A DNA stretch of 5,930 bases from contig CAMTGL010000134.1 in assembly GCA_947071955.1 (NCBI GenBank), forward strand, positions 1-5,930, in the 5' to 3' direction. Both the position numbers and the translations under genes were made by a program. Shown here one piece after another: positions 1 through 4,907 of the stretch. The notes under the pieces were generated by a model that saw nothing but the letters and a program-made list of their open reading frames with translations, made no database searches and was not told where the DNA came from. Positions within the stretch are counted from its first letter, which is position 1, and every line of letters starts with the position of its first letter. The DNA comes from an uncultured Plesiomonas sp. GTDB lineage: Bacteria; Pseudomonadota; Gammaproteobacteria; Enterobacterales; CAMTGL01.

Positions 1-474
1 TGCATTTTGAATGATTTCACCACTGACTCCGCGTTGACGCAGCTCTTGTTCGATACGGCGCGGACCATGCCCTTTATGGCTGCGGCTACGAATAAACAGC
101 TCGGCAAAGCGGTGGTCATCAACCCAGTGCTGTTGTTCGCAGTGTTCGAGAACCTCATCAAGCGCCAGATCAAAAGCCACTTGTGTTGTAGGCAGAGCGC
201 TTTGTGTAGTGAAGTGCAGTGTAGCTTTGGCCGGTTGGCGACGGGCAGATTTAGCTTTTGCAGTAAAACTCGATGCGGTATGTGCGGGCTTGTAAGCAGC
301 CCTTTGTTCACGCGAGGGATCCGCCGATTCTGAGAACAGGGTCTCTGCGGATGAGTCATCATCAGTAGCAGGTTCTGAAATAAACAGCGCCGCTAATTTG
401 CGGCGCAGTTCGGTCTGGCTATGTTCGCGCTGCGCTAAAAGTCGCAGCGCGCTGTTAAGTAACGCGGTATTCAT
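1..474 (-). CDS. recX: RecX, regulatory protein of RecA (3' end cut off by window edge)
   Basis: RecX binds RecA filaments in the cytoplasm and, in E. coli, limits filament growth, ATPase activity and strand exchange. The frame is open from ATG at 474 to the window edge, giving 158 residues. Residues 4-29 (LLNSALRLLAQREHSQTELR, then RKLAA) match the first RecX helical repeat. Residues 106-158 match the second, with WVDDHRFAELFIRSRSHKGHGPRRI-type sequence (about 117-141). Between them, residues 34-98 form an Ala/Ser/Thr-rich stretch about 60 residues longer than the corresponding E. coli linker as I recall it; the full protein should therefore be near 215 residues against 166 in E. coli. The ATG overlaps the recA stop by one base (TAATG) and no strong Shine-Dalgarno precedes it, so translation is probably coupled to recA. 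The third helical repeat lies outside the window. Identity is firm; the role of the insert is unknown. Confidence 0.93.
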   Translation of the reverse strand, partial: MNTALLNSALRLLAQREHSQTELRRKLAALFISEPATDDDSSAETLFSESADPSREQRAAYKPAHTASSFTAKAKSARRQPAKATLHFTTQSALPTTQVAFDLALDEVLEHCEQQHWVDDHRFAELFIRSRSHKGHGPRRIEQELRQRGVSGEIIQNA

Positions 475-1529
475 TAAAATTCGTCGTTCAGGCTGTCATC
501 AGCATCATCGGCTTTTTCAGTTTCACTCACCGCACCTTCGGTACTGGTCAGCAGCAATTCACGCAGTTTCACATCGATCTCTTGACCGATCTCTGCGTGC
601 TCTTGCAGGTATTTCATGGAGTTTGCTTTACCCTGACCGATTTTGTCGCCCTGATAGCTGTACCATGCGCCTGATTTTTCAATCAGTTTATGTTTTACGC
701 CCAGATCGATCAGCTCACCCTCTTTTGAGATCCCGCCGCCATAGATAATCTGGAATTCAGCCTGACGGAAAGGTGGCGATACTTTGTTTTTAACAACTTT
801 AACGCGGGTTTCGTTACCAACAACCTCGTCGCCCTCTTTTACCGCACCAATACGGCGGATATCAAGGCGTACAGAGGCATAAAACTTCAGTGCGTTACCA
901 CCGGTAGTGGTTTCAGGGTTACCGAACATAACACCAATTTTCATACGGATCTGGTTGATGAAAATCACCAGACAGTTGGCACTTTTGATGTTACCGGTCA
1001 GTTTACGCAGTGCTTGTGACATTAAACGCGCTTGTAGGCCGACATGTGAGTCACCCATTTCGCCTTCAATTTCAGCTTTTGGTGTCAGTGCAGCAACGGA
1101 GTCAACAATGATGACATCTACCGCGCCGGAGCGAACCAGTGCATCACAAATTTCTAATGCTTGCTCGCCGGTATCTGGCTGAGAGATCAGCAGATCATCA
1201 ACTTGTACGCCCAGTTTTGCGGCATACAGTGGATCGAGCGCATGCTCGGCATCAATAAATGCACAGGTTTTGCCAGCACGTTGTGCTTGAGCAATCACTG
1301 ACAGTGTCAGGGTAGTTTTACCTGAGGATTCAGGACCAAAAATTTCAACGACTCGGCCCATCGGCAAACCGCCGATGCCCAGCGCAATATCGAGGCCTAA
1401 TGAACCGGTAGAGACAGATTCAATATCAAGCGTTTTGGTATCGCCCAAACGCATGATTGAGCCTTTACCAAATTGCTTCTCGATTTGTCCTAACGCTGCA
1501 GCCAGTGCTTTTTGTTTATTTTCGTCCAT
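474..1529 (-). CDS. recA: RecA recombinase / SOS co-protease
   Basis: RecA forms ATP-dependent filaments on single-stranded DNA, drives homologous strand exchange and triggers LexA self-cleavage. The protein has 351 residues (E. coli: 353). Visible landmarks are the N-terminal oligomerisation helix starting MDENKQKALAAALGQIEKQF, Walker A GPESSGKT at 65-72, catalytic Glu95 in FIDAEHALD, Walker B IIVDS ending at Asp143-Ser144, loop L1 around 156-164, Gln193 followed by loop L2 (MKIGVMFGNPETTTGG), and the interface lysines of VKVVKNK (244-249). An acidic C-terminal tail (331-351, ending NDEF) is typical of autoinhibited RecA. I chose ATG at 1529 because MDEN is the family N-terminus and GGGGA lies 6 bases upstream; a GTG 8 codons earlier has no such support. 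Expression should be LexA-controlled from the promoter at 1571-1598. The central part reads rather like Pseudomonas RecA (HVGLQARLMSQ, SPPFRQAEFQI). Confidence 0.99.
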   Translation of the reverse strand: MDENKQKALAAALGQIEKQFGKGSIMRLGDTKTLDIESVSTGSLGLDIALGIGGLPMGRVVEIFGPESSGKTTLTLSVIAQAQRAGKTCAFIDAEHALDPLYAAKLGVQVDDLLISQPDTGEQALEICDALVRSGAVDVIIVDSVAALTPKAEIEGEMGDSHVGLQARLMSQALRKLTGNIKSANCLVIFINQIRMKIGVMFGNPETTTGGNALKFYASVRLDIRRIGAVKEGDEVVGNETRVKVVKNKVSPPFRQAEFQIIYGGGISKEGELIDLGVKHKLIEKSGAWYSYQGDKIGQGKANSMKYLQEHAEIGQEIDVKLRELLLTSTEGAVSETEKADDADDSLNDEF

Positions 1530-1535
1530 TATGTA

Positions 1536-1540
1536 TCCCC
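1536..1540 (-). promoter_or_regulatory. Shine-Dalgarno site of recA
   Basis: On the minus strand GGGGA lies 6 bases before the ATG at 1529. It is a modest match to the anti-SD complement, but it decides the start in favour of MDENKQ rather than the upstream in-frame GTG at 1553, which would lie upstream of this site. Confidence 0.65.
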
Positions 1541-1570
1541 ACGCATCAGTCACTCGTTTTGTTGGGTGTC

Positions 1571-1598
1571 AGTATACTGTATAGTCATACAGTATCAA
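1571..1598 (-). promoter_or_regulatory. recA sigma-70 promoter
   Basis: On the minus strand TTGATA (1598-1593) is followed by a 16-bp spacer and TATACT (1576-1571). E. coli recA uses TTGATA, 16 bp, TATAAT, so the layout is the same. Transcription should begin around 1562-1566, giving a leader of about 35 bases before the recA ATG. The -35 box begins only 7 bp beyond the pncC stop, so there is no space for a pncC terminator, and pncC transcripts may read through into recA. Confidence 0.9.
1575..1594 (-). promoter_or_regulatory. LexA operator (SOS box) of recA
   Basis: The minus strand reads TACTGTATGACTATACAGTA, a near-perfect palindrome with the CTGT-N8-ACAG core at 1577-1592. From memory it differs from the E. 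coli recA box only within the central spacer. The core fills the whole spacer between the -35 and -10 hexamers, so bound LexA would block RNA polymerase directly. This predicts damage-inducible expression of recA and, through the overlap, of recX. Confidence 0.96.
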
Positions 1599-1605
1599 GC
1601 CCTGT

Positions 1606-2139
1606 TTAAAAGAGAAATTCATTTAGCAGGGTTTGCAGCGCAAAATGCACCGCTTGCATACGGACAAGTGCTCTATCCCCCGAAAAATGCTGTTGGCAAG
1701 CTAGCGTACGGCCTGTACGACTTGCAAAGGCAAACCAGACTGTACCAACAGGCTTTTCTACTGAACCACCGGCAGGCCCTGCAATACCACTGACAGCAAT
1801 TGCAACATCGGCCTCTGACATGTGCAATGCGCCATGCACCATTTCGCAGACGGTCGGTTCACTGACTGCGCCATAAGTATCAAGCGTCAGCCACGAGACA
1901 CCGAGCATCTGGTGTTTTGACTGGTTGGTGTAGGTGATAAAGCCGCGATCAACATAATCTGAGCTGCCAGCAATCTCGGTCAACGCGGTGATGATCCCAC
2001 CGCCGGTACAAGACTCTGCGGTGGCAATATGCCAGCCCAATTCACGCAAGCGTGCCCCGACAGCATGGCTGATGTCAGTGGCGGAATATTGTTTGTGCAG
2101 TGCGGAGGTATCTGGCTGCCAAGTGTCGGATGAGGGCAT
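1606..2139 (-). CDS. pncC: Nicotinamide-nucleotide amidohydrolase PncC (CinA C-terminal family)
   Basis: PncC hydrolyses nicotinamide mononucleotide to nicotinate mononucleotide plus ammonia, recycling the NMN released by NAD-dependent DNA ligase and other NAD-consuming reactions. The 177-residue cytoplasmic protein shows the family motifs in order: TAESCTGG (40-47, with the conserved Ser43), GFITYTN (66-72), GAVSEPTV (90-97), VSGIAGPAGG (116-125), KPVGTVWFAFA (129-139) and HFSGDR (151-156). It is the stand-alone form without the CinA N-terminal domain. ATG at 2139 has TAAGGA-type Shine-Dalgarno sequence 9 bases upstream and no other start lies before the first motif. The N-terminus is about 12-20 residues longer than E. 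coli PncC as I recall it. Its place directly upstream of recA is the conserved gammaproteobacterial arrangement. Older annotations call this gene ygaD or 'competence-damage inducible'. Confidence 0.95.
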   Translation of the reverse strand: MPSSDTWQPDTSALHKQYSATDISHAVGARLRELGWHIATAESCTGGGIITALTEIAGSSDYVDRGFITYTNQSKHQMLGVSWLTLDTYGAVSEPTVCEMVHGALHMSEADVAIAVSGIAGPAGGSVEKPVGTVWFAFASRTGRTLACQQHFSGDRALVRMQAVHFALQTLLNEFLF

Positions 2140-2148
2140 AGTTTACAA

Positions 2149-2153
2149 TCCTT
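2149..2153 (-). promoter_or_regulatory. Shine-Dalgarno site of pncC
   Basis: On the minus strand AAGGA lies 9 bases before the ATG at 2139. It supports the longer N-terminus of PncC. Confidence 0.75.
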
Positions 2154-2175
2154 ACCACGGTGATATCAGGTGCAA

Positions 2176-2203
2176 ATAATATTGCAGACTGTCGGTATGT
2201 ACA
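2176..2203 (-). promoter_or_regulatory. Possible pncC promoter
   Basis: On the minus strand TGTACA (2203-2198, 4 of 6 matches to the -35 consensus) is followed by a 16-bp spacer and TATTAT (2181-2176, 5 of 6 to the -10). It lies between the ubiI stop and the pncC start, where a promoter is expected if the two genes were brought together secondarily. The match is weak enough to arise by chance in AT-rich sequence. Confidence 0.3.
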
Positions 2204-2218
2204 CGATGAGCTTAGTCG

Positions 2219-2247
2219 CGCCATGTTTGAGTCATACTTACATGGCG
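2219..2247. repeat. Perfect 8-bp inverted repeat between ubiI and pncC
   Basis: CGCCATGT at 2219-2226 and ACATGGCG at 2240-2247 are exact reverse complements around a 13-base loop. The repeat starts 26 bp past the ubiI stop and ends about 15 bp upstream of the possible pncC -35 box. No T-run follows on the minus strand (next bases GCGACTAAGC), so it is not a standard intrinsic terminator. It could be an operator, a transcript-end hairpin or part of a Rho-dependent end. Confidence 0.6.
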
Positions 2248-2273
2248 AATGCTGACAAGGCGAGTACACAACA

Positions 2274-3524
2274 CTAGTGCTCGCGCTTAACGCTCGCCAC
2301 AGATGTTGTGGCAAGTGTAGCGGGTTTTGCCAGTGTCGGGAGTTCGCCACTTAAACCGCAAGCATGGCGAATCAAACGTGGTTTTACGCCGGGTAGGTTG
2401 TCGGCTAGCAGTAACCCAATATCACGCAGTAATTTTTTTGCCGGATTTGCACCATCAAACAATGTTTTGAACCCTTGCATGCTGGCCAGCATCAGTGCCG
2501 CCTCACTTTTACGCCAGCGCTCGTAACGGCGCAGGTGGTGATGGCGACCAATATCTTTACCACTTTGCTGCAAGCGCACCAGCTCTTGTGCCAGTGCTGC
2601 GGCATCTTGCAGACCAAGGTTTACGCCTTGTCCGGCTAACGGGTGGATCGTGTGTGCGGCATCCCCCACCAGGGCAACTCGGTGTGCGGCAAAACTGCGG
2701 GCGTATCTGGCGGTCAGTGGAATAGTTTTACGCACCGACATCACCTGACAGCGCCCTAGGCGAGCATCAAAGGCAGCGGTCAGGGCTGCATTGAATTCGT
2801 GCTCTGGCATCGCTTGCAATCGCTCGGCCTCTGCCGGAGGTAATGACCAGACGATAGAGCAAAGATCCGGTGCATTCAGCGGTAAAAAAGCCAGCGGCCC
2901 TTGTGGGCGGAAAATCTGGCGGGCACATTGCTGATGCGGCTGCTCAACCCGAACGTTAGCCACCAGTGCGCTGTGGCCGTAATCCCAAAATGTCAGTGGA
3001 ATATCGGCCTGCTGACGCAGCCATGAGTGCGCGCCATCAGCGCCAACCAGCAAGCGAGTGGTCAGCATTTGTCCGTTATCCAGAGTAAGAAATGCTTCGC
3101 TATCGCCAAATACCGCCTGTTGTAATGTGGCGGGCACAATCAGGGTGACATTGCTCTGAGTGCTGACTTTTTCCCACAACGCAAGCTGTATGACTCGGTT
3201 TTCGATAATGTGGCCTAATGCAGGAACGGCAATTTCATCAGCGGTGAAATCTATTCGGCCAAAGCTGTCTTGCTCCCAGACTTCCATTCGCTGATAAGAC
3301 GCGGTGCGGTGTGGTTCAATCCGCGGCCAGACATCAAGATGAGTGAGGATATTTTGGCTGGCCAGATTCAGGGCTGAAACGCGTACATCAGGCTCATCGG
3401 TCAGCGTGGTATCGGGTTGCTGACTTTCAAGTACGGCAATCCGCAATGGGCTGTCTTGCAGTGCGGCGGCCAGAGTTAACCCAACCATTCCGCCGCCAAT
3501 AATGACAATATCAAATGCTTGCAC
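2274..3524 (-). CDS. ubiI: UbiI, FAD-dependent 2-polyprenylphenol hydroxylase (ubiquinone C5 hydroxylation)
   Basis: UbiI (formerly VisC) hydroxylates C5 of the polyprenylphenol ring in aerobic ubiquinone synthesis, within the soluble Ubi enzyme complex. The protein has 416 residues (E. coli about 400). The dinucleotide-binding fingerprint IVIIGGGMVG ends at residue 15; the DG motif LVGADGAHSWLR is at about 159-170 and the second FAD motif ALVGDAAHTIHPLAGQGVNL at about 284-303. LPLTFWDY-type sequence after the DG motif (IPLTFWDY) and the C-terminal NPAKKLLRDIGL and LPGVKP blocks identify UbiI rather than UbiH or UbiF. I chose GTG at 3524 because VQAFDIVIIGGG aligns with the E. coli N-terminus MQSVDVAIVGGG and AGAGG lies 8 bases upstream; an ATG at 3578 would add 18 unmatched residues. 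The tail after CGLSG (about 391-416) is longer than in E. coli and Ala/Thr-rich. Confidence 0.96.
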   Translation of the reverse strand: MQAFDIVIIGGGMVGLTLAAALQDSPLRIAVLESQQPDTTLTDEPDVRVSALNLASQNILTHLDVWPRIEPHRTASYQRMEVWEQDSFGRIDFTADEIAVPALGHIIENRVIQLALWEKVSTQSNVTLIVPATLQQAVFGDSEAFLTLDNGQMLTTRLLVGADGAHSWLRQQADIPLTFWDYGHSALVANVRVEQPHQQCARQIFRPQGPLAFLPLNAPDLCSIVWSLPPAEAERLQAMPEHEFNAALTAAFDARLGRCQVMSVRKTIPLTARYARSFAAHRVALVGDAAHTIHPLAGQGVNLGLQDAAALAQELVRLQQSGKDIGRHHHLRRYERWRKSEAALMLASMQGFKTLFDGANPAKKLLRDIGLLLADNLPGVKPRLIRHACGLSGELPTLAKPATLATTSVASVKREH

Positions 3525-3532
3525 TGCAGTAA

Positions 3533-3537
3533 CCTCT
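3533..3537 (-). promoter_or_regulatory. Shine-Dalgarno site deciding the GTG start of ubiI
   Basis: On the minus strand AGAGG lies 8 bases before GTG at 3524. The alternative ATG at 3578 has a GGGGGG run directly against it with no spacer, which is poor geometry for initiation. Confidence 0.75.
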
Positions 3538-3561
3538 TGTTTTATCAATGGAAAAAAATGC

Positions 3562-3624
3562 ACTGAACAGCTCTGCATCCCCCCAACGTTTTGTTGTTAT
3601 ATGCCGTTACGCTGTATGTTCAGT
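3562..3624. repeat. 8-bp inverted repeat in the ubiI leader region
   Basis: ACTGAACA at 3562-3569 and TGTTCAGT at 3617-3624 are exact reverse complements separated by 47 bp. The arms lie upstream of the ubiI start and could pair in a long leader RNA or serve as two protein sites. Neither arm makes a CTGT-N8-ACAG LexA box. Chance occurrence is quite possible. Confidence 0.4.
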
Positions 3625-3713
3625 AAAAGTATGCTCAGTGGAAAATACCGTTGTTGGGTATAAAAGAGCACTTATATATAACCGATGATAAATCGCATAG
3701 CGGCAAATGCTGA

Positions 3714-4904
3714 CTACCCGAGCATTTTTCGGGCTAATGATTCACGCCATGGCGTGCAGTGCTGCATAGCCATTAACCCCAGATTACGCCCTGCAACCAA
3801 TGGAAGATAGCTATTGGCAAACAGGTGCAGCAGACCGTCAGTCACGGCAATAGTGTTGTGCTGATCTTGGCGGCGCTGTTGCTGATACGTACTGAGAACC
3901 GGATAGCTGCCGAGATCGGTTTTGCCGTTTTCTAGCGCGTCAGCAAGCGTGTGCGCCAATGTCATCACATCACGCAGCCCCAAATTAAAGCCCTGCCCAG
4001 CGATGGGGTGCAGCATTTGTGCCGCATTCCCGACAATAGCAACCCGATGGTGAATATGTTGTGTCGGATAACGCAGGCTTAGTGGGTAAGCGCTACGCGG
4101 ACTTACATGAGTAACTCGACCTAACCACCAGCCAAAAGCTTGTTGCAATTGATGGAGAAATTCACTCTCACTCCAACCTAACACCGACGATTGTGCAGCC
4201 AAAGGGTGACACCATACCAGCGAACAAGTGTGTCCGCGCCCGGCTGCAAGGTTAACAGGAAGCAGCGCCAGCGGGCCATGGGGGGTAAAGCGCTCAAATG
4301 CGCGCCCCTGATGTGGCAAGGCGGTCTGTACGTTGGCAATAATGGCCACCTGATCATACGGCTGGTGTTGAGTTTTAGCCTGACAAGCCTGTAATACCGT
4401 TGAGTGCGTTCCATCAGCGGCCACCAGCAGTTGAGCGGTAAGTGTGCGGCCACTGTGCAAGGTTACGTTGACCTGTTCGGTTGTGCGTTGAATGTGTTCA
4501 ACGCTGTCTGGGCAGTGCCAGTGAATTGCGGGGCGCTGATGCAACTGCTGCAGTAGTACCTCGCCCACACCGGTTAAACCAACCACATGCCCGAGTGCAT
4601 CTAGCCCATACTCATTGGCATGGAGCTCGACCATTCCTGCATGCCCACGATCCGAAACGTGGATCTGGGTGATGGGTTCAGCCTGTGCCTGCAGTGCTGG
4701 CCACAACCCGATAGCCGTGAGTTGCCGGCAGGTACCGTGCGCCAGTGCAATGCTACGCGCATCAAAACCGGAGCCTGACATGGTCTCCGGTGCTTGCGCT
4801 TCAATGATATCAATGTGTACCTGCCCTTGGCACAGGGTATCCAAAGCGATCGCCAGTGTTGCGCCCGCCATGGCTCCACCCACAATAATGACTGAAGCAG
4901 GCAT
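3714..4904 (-). CDS. ubiH: UbiH, FAD-dependent 2-polyprenyl-6-methoxyphenol hydroxylase (ubiquinone C1 hydroxylation)
   Basis: UbiH adds the C1 hydroxyl of the 6-methoxyphenol intermediate in aerobic ubiquinone synthesis and belongs to the same Ubi complex as UbiI. The protein has 396 residues, close to E. coli UbiH. The N-terminal fingerprint is SVIIVGGAMAGATLA (about 4-18); then come VSDRGHAG (about 83-90), the DG motif LVAADGTHS (about 161-169), RAFERFTPHGPLALLP (about 201-216) and the second FAD motif IVGNAAQMLHPIAGQGFNLG (about 290-309). VGNAAQ in place of VGDAAH is shared with E. coli UbiH and separates it from UbiI. The third fingerprint position is Ala where E. coli has Gly. ATG at 4904 is preferred because AGGGGG lies 8 bases upstream; a GTG directly before it would have only 5. 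The start is 3 bases after the pepP stop, so the two are an operon and probably translationally coupled. Confidence 0.96.
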   Translation of the reverse strand: MPASVIIVGGAMAGATLAIALDTLCQGQVHIDIIEAQAPETMSGSGFDARSIALAHGTCRQLTAIGLWPALQAQAEPITQIHVSDRGHAGMVELHANEYGLDALGHVVGLTGVGEVLLQQLHQRPAIHWHCPDSVEHIQRTTEQVNVTLHSGRTLTAQLLVAADGTHSTVLQACQAKTQHQPYDQVAIIANVQTALPHQGRAFERFTPHGPLALLPVNLAAGRGHTCSLVWCHPLAAQSSVLGWSESEFLHQLQQAFGWWLGRVTHVSPRSAYPLSLRYPTQHIHHRVAIVGNAAQMLHPIAGQGFNLGLRDVMTLAHTLADALENGKTDLGSYPVLSTYQQQRRQDQHNTIAVTDGLLHLFANSYLPLVAGRNLGLMAMQHCTPWRESLARKMLG

Positions 4905-4907
4905 CAC

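Larger units (their letters stand above)
3525..3713. other. 189-bp ubiH-ubiI intergenic region
   Basis: This AT-rich gap lies between two genes that are nearly contiguous in E. coli. It holds the ubiI Shine-Dalgarno at 3533-3537, an A/T-only stretch at 3673-3682, and on the minus strand a TATAAC hexamer (3601-3596) with no good -35 partner. I see no coding sequence, no strong terminator and no convincing promoter. It may hold a separate ubiI promoter or a small transcript. Confidence 0.5.

Noticed and set aside
7..333. Plus-strand open frame of 108 codons at the left edge
   Set aside because: It is antisense to recX, has no recognisable motif, and recX homology on the other strand explains the sequence.
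398..748. Plus-strand open frame across the recX start and recA 3' end
   Set aside because: Arg/Ser-rich translation typical of antisense shadow; recA and recX are clear on the minus strand.
1530..1553. Longer recA start at GTG 1553
   Set aside because: It would lie upstream of the ribosome site and add eight residues absent from RecA proteins; MDENKQ is the family N-terminus.
2296..2312. Hairpin GCCACA-5 nt-TGTGGC near the ubiI 3' end as a terminator
   Set aside because: It lies inside the ubiI coding sequence and no U-run follows on the minus strand.
2075..2350. Minus-strand open frame spanning the ubiI end, the gap and the pncC start
   Set aside because: It overlaps two well-supported genes in another frame and has no family motif or convincing ribosome site.
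3562..3577. Possible second LexA box in the ubiI leader
   Set aside because: CTGT is present on the minus strand but the required ACAG half 8 bases away is not.
3645..3661. Terminator-like 5-bp hairpin (ATACC / GGTAT) followed by a short T-run after ubiH
   Set aside because: The stem is only 5 bp with little G+C and the T-run is 4 bases, too weak to call an intrinsic terminator.
4178..4453. Minus-strand 91-codon frame within ubiH
   Set aside because: Alternative frame inside a strongly supported gene; no motif of its own.
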